Shown here: piece after piece, positions 7,679 to 14,567 of the stretch
Numbering within the stretch: the first letter of the stretch is position 1
How the letters are laid out: each line of letters opens with the position of its first letter
DNA from: Clostridia bacterium
Lineage (GTDB): Bacteria > Bacillota > Clostridia > Christensenellales > Aristaeellaceae
Assembly (NCBI GenBank): GCA_017484085.1
Contig: JAFUTW010000048.1
Span: 1 to 64,000, forward strand
DNA length: 64,000 nt
Direction of reading: 5' to 3'
Notes under the pieces: model-generated
Database searches by the model: none
The model's input: the letters and a program-made list of their open reading frames with translations, nothing else
Told to the model about the DNA's origin: nothing
Position numbers and translations under genes: made by a program

Positions 7679-8322
7679 CCTTTCCCGGCCTCGGTCCGGT
7701 ACAGGACAAACAGCCCGGCGCTCAGCAGTACCGCTCCTATGATATCCGTAAGCCAATGCACGCCGGCAATCAGCCTGCCGATCACCATAAACGCGGAAAA
7801 CAGGATGACAAACGCCGCTGTAATCCGCTTGACCGTTTGGCTCTTTGCTCTCCTGTTTATCTGGAACAGCAGCGTCGGCATCACGCTGAGCACCAGCAGC
7901 GTCGTGGAGGATGGATAGGACGCTTCCATCGCTCCGTCGATCAGGATGGGACGATAGTTAACGGGGATCATCTCAAAGACCAGATAACCCAGGATGACCA
8001 GTATGTAGTACACGCCCAGGAGAAGGATGTCCTTATCCACTCTGGCGATGCTTTTTCTGCGGATCCACTGTGTGAGTCCCAGCACGCCAAAGCCGATGCA
8101 GATCACGATCGGCACCAGGCCAAGCCAGTCCGTGATAGTGTAAAGCCCCATGTGCACGCCTGTCAGTTGATGGAACCAGCTGTTGACGGTTGAAAAGCCT
8201 ACGCTTGTCCCGTTTACGCCTACAGGCTGCACATCCACCCGCCGGATCAGAACCGTCCACAAAACAAAGCCGAGGAGCAGAATGCCGCTCCACATAAACC
8301 CCTTTCGCTTGCTGCGATCCAT
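7675..8322 (-). CDS. PAP2-superfamily membrane phosphatase
   Basis: This 215-residue integral membrane protein has about five or six hydrophobic segments. The PAP2 signature blocks are NYRPI near residue 123, SYPSSTT near 135 (PSGH-like block with a Ser-Thr variation), and RLIAGVHWLTDIIGA near 183 with the catalytic His and Asp. Such enzymes dephosphorylate phosphatidic acid or undecaprenyl pyrophosphate at the membrane. The ribosome-binding site GGAGGGG precedes the ATG. It lies in the five-gene LytTR operon, 15 bases after the GNAT gene and overlapping the kinase-like gene. Confidence 0.82.
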   Translation of the reverse strand: MDRSKRKGFMWSGILLLGFVLWTVLIRRVDVQPVGVNGTSVGFSTVNSWFHQLTGVHMGLYTITDWLGLVPIVICIGFGVLGLTQWIRRKSIARVDKDILLLGVYYILVILGYLVFEMIPVNYRPILIDGAMEASYPSSTTLLVLSVMPTLLFQINRRAKSQTVKRITAAFVILFSAFMVIGRLIAGVHWLTDIIGAVLLSAGLFVLYRTEAGKG

Positions 8323-8337
8323 ATTCCCCTCCGTAAA

Positions 8338-8970
8338 TCAGTCGAACAGCTGCCCCGGCAGCTTCAGTTTTTCCTTGTGCGGGAACGCCTGATCGAAAGC
8401 TTCCACGTCCGCGTCGTCCACATAGTAACCCTTCGGCGTCTGGTACACGCCTGTGATCCCGTCGAGATATCCCGGGATCAGTTCCCGGCACAGGAAGAAG
8501 GAGTCGTCCGCGCCTTCCGGCAGGTCGTGATACCGGATGCCGAATTTCCGGGCATAGTCAAAGCCGCAGTGGCTGTAAAACCGGATATTGCCCTCAAACA
8601 GCACCGCTCCGAAGCCCATGGACGCAGCCTTATCCAGGCAGAAGTCCAGCAGGCGCTTTCCGTAGCCCTGCCGTTTCAATTCCGGTGTGATGCCGATGGG
8701 GCCCATGGTCAGCACGGGGATATCCCGGCCGTCGTCAGCGTTGATGACCGTTTTCATGAACAGGTTCTGCCCGATCAGCCGGCCGTCCTGCTCCATCACG
8801 AAATCCAGCTCCGGGATGAAAGCCGGATCGTCCCGCAGCACGTGCATCACATAATGCTCACTGCATCCCGGGCGGTACACGTTCCAGAAGGATTCCCGGA
8901 TCAGGTTTTCGGTCTCCCTGTAATCCCCTGTTTTCTCCAATCGAATGATGTAGTTCCCCATGCTTTTCAT
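8338..8970 (-). CDS. GNAT family N-acetyltransferase
   Basis: About 210 residues with a GNAT fold in the first 150. The acetyl-CoA pyrophosphate loop is GITPELKRQGYGKRLL near residue 95 (Q/RxxGxG/A type), followed by AVLFEGNIRFYSHCGFDYAR, a common GNAT beta5-alpha4 element. A C-terminal extension of about 50 residues is not assigned. The ATG at 8970 overlaps the upstream stop as ATGA, and an alternative ATG at 8961 is also well placed after AAGGA. The substrate is unknown. Confidence 0.85.
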   Translation of the reverse strand: MKSMGNYIIRLEKTGDYRETENLIRESFWNVYRPGCSEHYVMHVLRDDPAFIPELDFVMEQDGRLIGQNLFMKTVINADDGRDIPVLTMGPIGITPELKRQGYGKRLLDFCLDKAASMGFGAVLFEGNIRFYSHCGFDYARKFGIRYHDLPEGADDSFFLCRELIPGYLDGITGVYQTPKGYYVDDADVEAFDQAFPHKEKLKLPGQLFD

Positions 8971-9404
8971 TCCTTTCCTATCCCCTTTTCCAGACGGTTC
9001 TTCCGGATTCTCTCGTTGATCTGCGCCGCAGTCTTCGCATTGCGACCGTAATCCATCAGGTGCCACACCGCCTTGGCCAGAAGGATGAAGCCCGCATAGA
9101 CCAGGATGTCCGTTCCGCCGTGCCAGAAACCCCAGTGATGCGCCAGCGGCAGCAGCACCGCCTCCAGCACAAGCAGATGCAGCACGGTCCGCATCCACCA
9201 GGCCTTCACCGTCAGCTCTTCTTTTGCGTAATACACTACCAGCGACAGGAGAGCGATCAGCGCAAACACCATGATGCGGCCAAAGAAGGAAACCACGGGC
9301 AGTTCTGAATCCGGATTGAACAGCAGGCACATGAAAAAGGTGCACAGCATGATGATCCCGTACACCAACACATACCGCCGCGCCCAGATCGTGATGTTTT
9401 TCAT
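8967..9404 (-). CDS. DUF3021 family four-helix membrane protein
   Basis: A 145-residue protein with four hydrophobic helices (about residues 10-30, 40-60, 68-88 and 98-118) and a basic C-terminal tail. Its size and its position directly behind a LytTR gene are hallmarks of DUF3021 proteins, which often act as membrane partners or antagonists of a one-domain LytTR regulator in Firmicutes. The start overlaps the LytTR stop as ATGA. How it senses a signal is not visible. Confidence 0.8.
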   Translation of the reverse strand: MKNITIWARRYVLVYGIIMLCTFFMCLLFNPDSELPVVSFFGRIMVFALIALLSLVVYYAKEELTVKAWWMRTVLHLLVLEAVLLPLAHHWGFWHGGTDILVYAGFILLAKAVWHLMDYGRNAKTAAQINERIRKNRLEKGIGKE

Positions 9405-9847
9405 ATTTCCTGCACCCCCAGCATCCGTTTCAGATCCGCCACATATTTCCGTGAAACAATGACCTTTTCCCCGTTGGACAGCACCGCTTCAAACCGTCCC
9501 GACAGCGAAGGACGTACATAATCTATCTTCTTCGCGTTCAGGATCATGGACTTGCTGCAGCGGAACAGGTTGCTGCCCGTGCACAACTGTTCAAACTCGT
9601 ACAGCTTCTCCTTTGCCTCGAAGACCTCCGCCTGCGTATAGAGAAAGGACCGGTCATCGACCACCTCGAAGTAGAAGACCTCTGACAGCTTCAGCCAGCG
9701 CAGCGTATTCTCCCGCCAGCCGCAAACCGAAAGCGCCCCCACCGCCGCTTCCCGGACATGTTCCACCCATTCCGCGTTTTTGTCATAGCAGCGCACGATG
9801 ACTTCTTCTTCGAACCCTTTTTCAATCTCTTCCACCGCAACTCTCAC
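9401..9847 (-). CDS. LytTR-domain DNA-binding regulator
   Basis: A 148-residue protein with a C-terminal LytTR DNA-binding domain (about residues 45-145): WLKLSEVFYFEVVDDRSFLYT, a LFRCSKSMILNAKKIDYVRPS recognition region, and a NGEKVIVSRKYVADLK end. The N-terminal part is too short for a receiver domain, so it is a single-component regulator. I take GTG 9847 as start because GGAGG lies 7 bases upstream. The ATG 21 bases earlier puts that Shine-Dalgarno inside the coding region and lacks its own. It heads the operon and probably regulates it. Confidence 0.87.
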   Translation of the reverse strand: MRVAVEEIEKGFEEEVIVRCYDKNAEWVEHVREAAVGALSVCGWRENTLRWLKLSEVFYFEVVDDRSFLYTQAEVFEAKEKLYEFEQLCTGSNLFRCSKSMILNAKKIDYVRPSLSGRFEAVLSNGEKVIVSRKYVADLKRMLGVQEI

Positions 9848-10010
9848 CCGATCTCCTCCGTTCCCCATTCTTTTTTCTATTCTATGCAGGCCATTACGCC
9901 ATGTCTATGGGATAACCGCCAAGATGTAAATAACGGCGGGTAAGTTGCGTTTTAAAACCGGTCCGGCCCCCTTGTACAAGCCAGGACAGCAAACCCTTTG
10001 CTTCTGAACG

Positions 10011-10045
10011 ACAAGAAAGCCCTGAGATGCTGAAATCTCAGGGCT
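10011..10045 (-). terminator. Terminator of the tRNA operon
   Basis: A perfect 11-bp stem (AGCCCTGAGAT / ATCTCAGGGCT) lies directly after tRNA-Leu, followed on the minus strand by TTTCTTGT. Confidence 0.85.
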
Positions 10046-10046
10046 C

Positions 10047-10133
10047 TGGTGCGGGAAACAGGACTTGAACCTGCATGAAATTGCTTTCACTAGAACCTGA
10101 ATCTAGCGCGTCTGCCAATTCCGCCATTCCCGC
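10047..10133 (-). tRNA. tRNA-Leu (CAG)
   Basis: The acceptor GCGGGAA pairs with TTCCCGC. A long variable arm, the anticodon loop TTCAGGT, a GTTCAAGTCC T-arm and an encoded CCA are present. It is the last gene of the seven-tRNA unit. Confidence 0.95.
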
Positions 10134-10143
10134 AGAAAAAATA

Positions 10144-10228
<85 letters not shown>

Positions 10229-10234
10229 ATATGA

Positions 10235-10310
10235 TGGAGCTGGCGAAGGGAATCGAACCCCCAACCTGCTGATTACAAATCAGCTGCTCTGCCAATTGAG
10301 CTACGCCAGC
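10235..10310 (-). tRNA. tRNA-Thr (TGT)
   Basis: The acceptor is GCTGGCG, the anticodon stem-loop is CTGATTTGTAATCAG with TGT, and CCA is encoded. Confidence 0.95.
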
Positions 10311-10345
10311 AGGAACGCTCAATGGTTCTGAGCGAAGAAGAAAAA

Positions 10346-10422
10346 TGGCGACGCGGAAGGGGCTCGAACCCTCGACCTCCAGCGTGACAGGCTGGCATTC
10401 TAACCAACTGAACTACCGCGCC
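10346..10422 (-). tRNA. tRNA-Asp (GTC)
   Basis: The acceptor GGCGCGG pairs with CCGCGTC, the anticodon loop is CTGTCAC, the discriminator is G, and CCA is encoded. Confidence 0.95.
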
Positions 10423-10425
10423 AAA

Positions 10426-10501
10426 TGGTGGGCCTTCAGGGTTTCGAACCCCGGACCGAGCGGTTATGAGCCGCCTGCTCTGACCACTGAGCTAAAGGCC
10501 C
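10426..10501 (-). tRNA. tRNA with CAT anticodon, probably tRNA-Ile2 (lysidine type)
   Basis: The acceptor GGGCCTT pairs with AAGGCCC and the anticodon arm is GCGGCTCATAACCGC. That arm, with the TTTAGCTCAGTGGTCAGAGC D-arm, resembles known tRNA-Ile2 (CAT read as k2C34 A U after TilS action) more than elongator or initiator tRNA-Met. The identity is inferred from arm similarity. Confidence 0.8.
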
Positions 10502-10523
10502 TGAAGAACCACATCAGGAAAAA

Positions 10524-10598
10524 TGGTGACCCCGAGGGGAATCGAACCCCTGTTATCGCCGTGAAAGGGCGGTGTCTTGACCTCTTGACCACGGGGCC
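10524..10598 (-). tRNA. tRNA-Glu (TTC)
   Basis: The acceptor GGCCCCG pairs with CGGGGTC, the anticodon loop is CTTTCAC, and CCA is encoded. Confidence 0.95.
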
Positions 10599-10616
10599 AT
10601 GCAAAGCCATCAAAAA

Positions 10617-10693
10617 TGGTCGGAGTGAAGGGATTCGAACCCCCGACCTCATGCTCCCAAAGCACGCGCGCTACCAAACTGCGCCACACTCCG
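10617..10693 (-). tRNA. tRNA-Pro (TGG)
   Basis: The acceptor CGGAGTG pairs with CACTCCG, the anticodon loop is TTTGGGA, and CCA is encoded. It is the first gene of the seven-tRNA unit. Confidence 0.95.
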
Positions 10694-10730
10694 ACGCGCC
10701 GGAACATCACATTCTCTCAGGCACTCAGAA

Positions 10731-10759
10731 ATTATATCTTCGGCAACCGCTTTTGTCAA
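10731..10759 (-). promoter_or_regulatory. Consensus promoter of the seven-tRNA operon
   Basis: TTGACA and TATAAT are separated by exactly 17 bases, a full-consensus sigma-A promoter about 40 bp upstream of tRNA-Pro. Confidence 0.85.
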
Positions 10760-10808
10760 CACTTTTCTTTCGTTTACCGGAGGGTTTTCTGTGTGGTTCC
10801 CTGTTTCG

Positions 10809-10842
10809 AAGGAAACGCGCCTGCTTCACCGGAAGCAAGCGC
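10809..10842 (-). terminator. Terminator of tRNA-Gly
   Basis: An 11-bp stem (GCGCTTGCTTC / GAAGCAGGCGC, CGGT loop, one G-U) is followed by GTTTCCTT on the minus strand, so tRNA-Gly is a separate transcription unit. Confidence 0.75.
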
Positions 10843-10854
10843 TTCATCCTCAAC

Positions 10855-10929
10855 TGGAGCGGTAGACGAGATTCGGACTCGCGACATCCACCTTGGCAAG
10901 GTGGCACTCTACCACTGAGCTACTACCGC
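10855..10929 (-). tRNA. tRNA-Gly (GCC)
   Basis: The acceptor GCGGTAG pairs with CTACCGC, the anticodon loop is TTGCCAA, and CCA is encoded. It has its own promoter and terminator. Confidence 0.95.
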
Positions 10930-10938
10930 ATCGGCATT

Positions 10939-10967
10939 ATTGTATCCCCGGCATGCGGTTTTGTCAA
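10939..10967 (-). promoter_or_regulatory. Promoter of tRNA-Gly
   Basis: TTGACA and TACAAT are separated by 17 bases on the minus strand, just before tRNA-Gly. Confidence 0.75.
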
Positions 10968-10989
10968 GCCCGAATTCCCGTTTCCCCGC

Positions 10990-11334
10990 TCAGCCCATCT
11001 TCTCTGTCAGTTCGGCACCGCCCAGCACGTGCATGTGCAGATGCTTCACCGTCTGCCTCGCATCCGCGCCGGTATTGGAGATGACGCGGAAACCGCTCTC
11101 CGTCAGCCCCTCGAGTTCCGCCACCTTGGCAGCAGCCCGCATCATGCCCGAGAGCAGCGCGTCGTCTTCCTTCCTGGCCTCATACCAGTCGGCGACATGC
11201 TTCTTGGGGATCACCAGCACATGCTTGGGCGCCTGCGGCGCGATATCCCGAAAGGCAAAGGTCATTTCGTCTTCGTAGACGACCGTGCTCGGGATCTCAC
11301 CGGCCGCTATCCTGCAAAACAGGCAATCGTTCAT
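10990..11334 (-). CDS. HIT family purine-nucleotide phosphoramidase (HINT-like)
   Basis: This 114-residue histidine-triad protein begins MNDCLFCRIAAGEIPS, with the zinc-type Cys pair of HINT proteins. The catalytic triad HLHMHVLGG lies near residue 98. HINT enzymes hydrolyse AMP-lysine and related phosphoramidates in the cytosol. The length is normal. The start overlaps the mtaB stop as ATGA, placing it last in a pyrR-mtaB-hit run. Confidence 0.93.
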   Translation of the reverse strand: MNDCLFCRIAAGEIPSTVVYEDEMTFAFRDIAPQAPKHVLVIPKKHVADWYEARKEDDALLSGMMRAAAKVAELEGLTESGFRVISNTGADARQTVKHLHMHVLGGAELTEKMG

Positions 11335-12632
11335 TGTTCTTCCTCCTCTTCGTCCGTGTCACAAATCAGGGTATCCTTTTGTACTGCTTTCACCACCGCG
11401 CAGACCAGGCAGCCTTCCGGGTATTCCCCCCTTACGGCGGCGCGCATATAAGCGCCCGTATAGCCTGTGCTGATGCCGTCTTCCGCCTTTTCTGTCAGGA
11501 TCTCGACCCGCTTTCCCGTAAAAGCCTGCAGAGCCTGCTTCTCCAGCTGCCTGCCCAGCGCGATCAGCTCTCTGGCCCGCTGCTCGCGGAGCGCCCTGGG
11601 CACAGCGCCGTCCATCACCGCCGCTGCCGTCCCCTCCCGCTCCGAGTAGGGGAAAACGTGCATCCGTGCAAAGCCGGCGGCAGCGCAAACGCGCTTGGTC
11701 TCTTCAAAGTTCTCCTGCGTCTCGCCCGGGAACCCCGTCATGACGTCCGTCGTCAGGGCACAGTCGGGGAAGGCCGTGCGCAGCAGCCTGCAGGCTTCCA
11801 GAAACTCGGATGCGGTGTAGCGCCTGCGCATCCTCGCAAGGATCGCGTCGCTTCCGCTCTGCAGCGCCAGGTGGAACTGCCGGCACACCTTGGGCAGCCT
11901 CTCCAGCTCATGCACAAAATCCGGCGTGACGACCACCGGCTCCAGCGAACCCAGGCGGATCCGCCGGATGCCCGGCACTTCATGCACTGCGCGGATGGCA
12001 TCCGCCAGCCGGCCGCCATCCTTCAGATCCTGGCCGTAGCTCGTCAGGTGGATGCCCGTCAAGACGATTTCCCGATAGCCCGCTTCGGCCAGCCGCCCCG
12101 CTTCCGCCCGGATCTCCGCGATCGGCCTCGAACGGATGGGACCGCGCACGATCGGGATGATGCAGTAGCTGCAGTACCGGTTGCAGCCTTCCTGTATTTT
12201 CATATACGCACGCACATGCTCCGAAAGGGAACGGATGGCCAGGCTTTCAAAGGGCGTCTTCTTCAGGCTGTCCACAGCGACGCACTGCGTGCCCGTGCAC
12301 ACCGCTTCTTCAAACAGCTGCACGACTTCCCCGCGGCGCTGTGTTCCCAGGATGAGCCGCACGCCGGGCAGGCGCACCTGCTCCGGAGAACGCTGAGCCA
12401 GGCATCCCGCAACGATGATCTCCGCGGAAGGATGCTCCCGCCTGCACCGCCGGATCAGCTGCAGGCTCTTTTTATCCCCCACGCCCGTCACCGTACAGGT
12501 ATTGATAACATAAAGGTCTGCAGGCCCGTCAAAGGGCACCGTTTCATAGCCCGCCTGTTCGAAGAGTTCCCGCATGGCTTCCGTGTCGTACTGATTTACC
12601 TTGCAGCCCAGCGTATGGTATGCCGCTTTCAT
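11331..12632 (-). CDS. mtaB: tRNA t6A37 methylthiotransferase MtaB
   Basis: This 433-residue radical-SAM methylthiotransferase makes ms2t6A at A37 of ANN-decoding tRNAs. The UPF0004 domain comes first, with the auxiliary-cluster cysteines in YHTLGCKVNQYDTEAM (Cys10), NTCTVTG (Cys46) and VAGCLAQ (Cys76). The radical-SAM CxxxCxxC follows in EGCNRYCSYCIIP near residue 147, then a C-terminal TRAM-like region. The opening KVNQYDTE is typical of MtaB rather than MiaB. It starts 27 bases after the pyrR stop. Confidence 0.92.
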   Translation of the reverse strand: MKAAYHTLGCKVNQYDTEAMRELFEQAGYETVPFDGPADLYVINTCTVTGVGDKKSLQLIRRCRREHPSAEIIVAGCLAQRSPEQVRLPGVRLILGTQRRGEVVQLFEEAVCTGTQCVAVDSLKKTPFESLAIRSLSEHVRAYMKIQEGCNRYCSYCIIPIVRGPIRSRPIAEIRAEAGRLAEAGYREIVLTGIHLTSYGQDLKDGGRLADAIRAVHEVPGIRRIRLGSLEPVVVTPDFVHELERLPKVCRQFHLALQSGSDAILARMRRRYTASEFLEACRLLRTAFPDCALTTDVMTGFPGETQENFEETKRVCAAAGFARMHVFPYSEREGTAAAVMDGAVPRALREQRARELIALGRQLEKQALQAFTGKRVEILTEKAEDGISTGYTGAYMRAAVRGEYPEGCLVCAVVKAVQKDTLICDTDEEEEEQ

Positions 12633-12659
12633 CGTCCGTCGTCCCCGCCGCTTTCTCTT

Positions 12660-13214
12660 TCAACTCTGCACTGATTCATACAAGTCGACGCCCAGTCTGC
12701 CGTCAAATTCCGGTACACTGACACCGATCATCTCGCTTTTGCGCGTCGGAACATTTTTGCCGACATAATCCGCGCGGATCGGCAGTTCCCGGTGTCCCCG
12801 GTCGATCAGCACCGCCAGCTGGATCTGCGCCGGCCTGCCGCGGGAGCAGATGGCATCCATCGCCGCTCTGGCCGTCCGGCCGGAAAAGAGCACGTCGTCC
12901 ACCATCACGACCTTCATATGCTCGACGCTGAAGGGGATCTCGGTGCTGTGAACCACCGGCTGCTCGGAGAGCATGGAGAGATCATCCCGGTAAAAGGTGA
13001 TATCCAGCGTCCCAAGCGGCAGTTTGGCATGCTCAAACTGCTCGATTTCAGCGCAAAGCATCCGCGCCAGGGAAACGCCCCGCCGTTGTATGCCGAGCAA
13101 ACAGAGGTCCTGTGTGCCGTGATTGTTCTCGATGATTTCATGCGCGATACGGCGCAAGGCCCGTTTCATCGCAGCCTCGTCCATGATCTCCGCTTTGTGC
13201 ACCAGCGATACCAT
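12660..13214 (-). CDS. pyrR: PyrR pyrimidine regulator / uracil phosphoribosyltransferase
   Basis: A 184-residue PRTase-fold protein. The PRPP-binding loop VVMVDDVLFSGRTARAAMDA near residue 100 and the LGIQRRGVSLA segment near residue 40 match PyrR, which binds pyr mRNA to cause attenuation and has weak UPRTase activity. The start at 13214 is preceded by AGAGGAAG, while longer in-frame starts would run into the SRP RNA terminator. No pyr biosynthetic genes or PyrR-binding loops are visible nearby. Confidence 0.92.
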   Translation of the reverse strand: MVSLVHKAEIMDEAAMKRALRRIAHEIIENNHGTQDLCLLGIQRRGVSLARMLCAEIEQFEHAKLPLGTLDITFYRDDLSMLSEQPVVHSTEIPFSVEHMKVVMVDDVLFSGRTARAAMDAICSRGRPAQIQLAVLIDRGHRELPIRADYVGKNVPTRKSEMIGVSVPEFDGRLGVDLYESVQS

Positions 13215-13253
13215 GTGGATCTTCCTCTCTGCTGTCATCATAGCCGCCGGGAT

Positions 13254-13278
13254 GAAAAAGAGCGTCCCGCGACGCTCT
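13254..13278 (-). terminator. Terminator of the SRP RNA gene
   Basis: A stem AGAGCGTC / GACGCTCT is followed by TTTTTC on the minus strand, 15 bases after the SRP RNA 3' end. Confidence 0.8.
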
Positions 13279-13293
13279 TTATAACACTTAATC

Positions 13294-13417
13294 GTAGAAT
13301 GCTCGGGGCAGATTATCCCACGGCACATACGATACAATGCTTATTGCTGCTGCCTTCCGGCCCTGACAAGGTTCACACCCTCGCATTGCATAGGCTCCAT
13401 CCGTCATCACATTCTAC
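13294..13417 (-). ncRNA. ffs: Signal recognition particle RNA (small bacterial type)
   Basis: The minus strand carries the universal SRP domain IV signature: GTGAACCTTGTCAGG followed by GCCGGAAGGCAGCAGCA, with the GGAA-type tetraloop and the asymmetric loop that binds Ffh. Flanking segments pair outward (CAATGC with GCATTG), and the outermost helix GTAGAATG/CATTCTAC sets the ends at about 13417 and 13294. The length is about 124 nt. A promoter at 13424 and a terminator at 13254 fit these limits. The ends are accurate to a few bases. Confidence 0.9.
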
Positions 13418-13423
13418 ACGCGT

Positions 13424-13452
13424 ATTCTACACGATTTTGCCGGAAAGCGCAA
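13424..13452 (-). promoter_or_regulatory. Promoter of SRP RNA
   Basis: TTGCGC and TAGAAT are separated by 17 bases on the minus strand. The RNA 5' end would follow about 7 bases later. Confidence 0.65.
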
Positions 13453-13481
13453 GCCCTTTCTCGGCAGTGTATCCGTCAGCC

Positions 13482-14399
13482 TCAGGCTTTCTCTTCCGCC
13501 CTGCAGGCCTCATAAACGGATTTGCAGGCCTCTGTATAGTCCTGGTCAAGCTTGCGCAGCCGGCCGGACAGATAGCGCAGCAGCATGTCGACCTCGAAGG
13601 GATTCTTTTTGAAAAGCTCTTCAAGATCGCCGGGCCGGATGATTTCCACACAGGTGTCGTCCTCCTCGGCGATTGCCGTCGCGCTGCGCGGCTCGTCCTC
13701 CAGCATGCCCATTTCGCCGAAGAAGCGGTTCGCCGTCAGCTCGGCCACTTTCTTTTCATTGTGTTTGCCGTAATCCGTATAGATCCCGACAAGCCCGCTC
13801 TGGAGCGCGTACATGCACTTGCCGATCTCGCCCTCCCTGAAAATCACCGTGCTCTTGCCGTAATTCTCAAGGTTCATGTGGTCTCCGCTCTCTTTGAGGC
13901 CCGCTGCCTCGCGCTGCGACTCCACGCTCTTCGCAAAGACGTTCTTGTGGCTGTTCTGATAATAACGGACAAAACGAAGCATCTTTTCAATCAGGCCTTC
14001 GCTTCTTTCTTCCGCCTTCGTCGCTCCCAGTTCTTCCAGAACGACCTTCGCCTCATCATACTCATGGGTGAGGCTGCGGAGCCGGCTGCTCAGCTGCTTC
14101 ATCAGCGTGACGATCTTTTCCGGCTGCTCCGTGAAATAATCATTGAGATTGTCCTCGGACAGTTCCAGGACCTTTACGTCCTCCTCCAGCGCGACGACTG
14201 TCGCATTGCGAGGATAGGCCTCGATCACTGCCATCTCGCCGAAGTATTCGCCCGGGCCCAACTCGCTCAGCTTGCTTTCATCCTTCTCGCCATAACGGGT
14301 GTAAACGCCCACCTTACCGCTTACGATCTGGTAAAAACAAGTGCCGTAGTCCCCTTCCTTCAGGATGATCTCGTTCTTTCCGAACTGTTTCTCCGCCAT
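13482..14399 (-). CDS. Tandem cyclic-nucleotide-binding domain protein
   Basis: A 305-residue soluble protein of two cNMP-binding (CRP/PKA-R type) domains, about residues 5-115 and 175-290, joined by a helical linker. Both keep a phosphate-binding cassette: YFGEMAVIEAYPRNATVVA near residue 52 and FFGEMGMLEDEPRSATAIA near residue 226, each with the conserved Glu and Arg. There is no helix-turn-helix, membrane segment or kinase domain. Family members bind cAMP, cGMP or related ligands. Its own promoter lies at 14507. The role is unknown, and it may be a regulatory subunit for a partner outside the window. Confidence 0.85.
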   Translation of the reverse strand: MAEKQFGKNEIILKEGDYGTCFYQIVSGKVGVYTRYGEKDESKLSELGPGEYFGEMAVIEAYPRNATVVALEEDVKVLELSEDNLNDYFTEQPEKIVTLMKQLSSRLRSLTHEYDEAKVVLEELGATKAEERSEGLIEKMLRFVRYYQNSHKNVFAKSVESQREAAGLKESGDHMNLENYGKSTVIFREGEIGKCMYALQSGLVGIYTDYGKHNEKKVAELTANRFFGEMGMLEDEPRSATAIAEEDDTCVEIIRPGDLEELFKKNPFEVDMLLRYLSGRLRKLDQDYTEACKSVYEACRAEEKA

Positions 14400-14506
14400 G
14401 CCGTATCCTTCCTTTCCGCCCGTCTGTCTCTTGGTTGTTTATCCGTATCTGTTCTGTCTTCTGCAGACAATGCATATGCTGATTTATAGTTCATCGTTTA
14501 AATAGC

Positions 14507-14534
14507 ATTGTAGCTTATTTTTCCCGTTTGTCAA
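14507..14534 (-). promoter_or_regulatory. Promoter of the cNMP-binding protein gene
   Basis: TTGACA and TACAAT are separated by 16 bases on the minus strand, followed by an AT-rich leader. Confidence 0.65.
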
Positions 14535-14567
14535 TGTCGAAATGCCAAAGCGGCACGGCCTGCCGCT

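Noticed and set aside
9869..10010. Possible small gene between LytTR gene and tRNA operon terminator
   Set aside because: No ribosome-binding site with an open frame of coding character. It probably holds only the LytTR promoter region and the terminator tail.
12792..14489. Long plus-strand frame across pyrR, SRP RNA and the cNMP-binding gene
   Set aside because: It crosses a structured RNA gene and two convincing minus-strand genes, and no protein family is recognisable.
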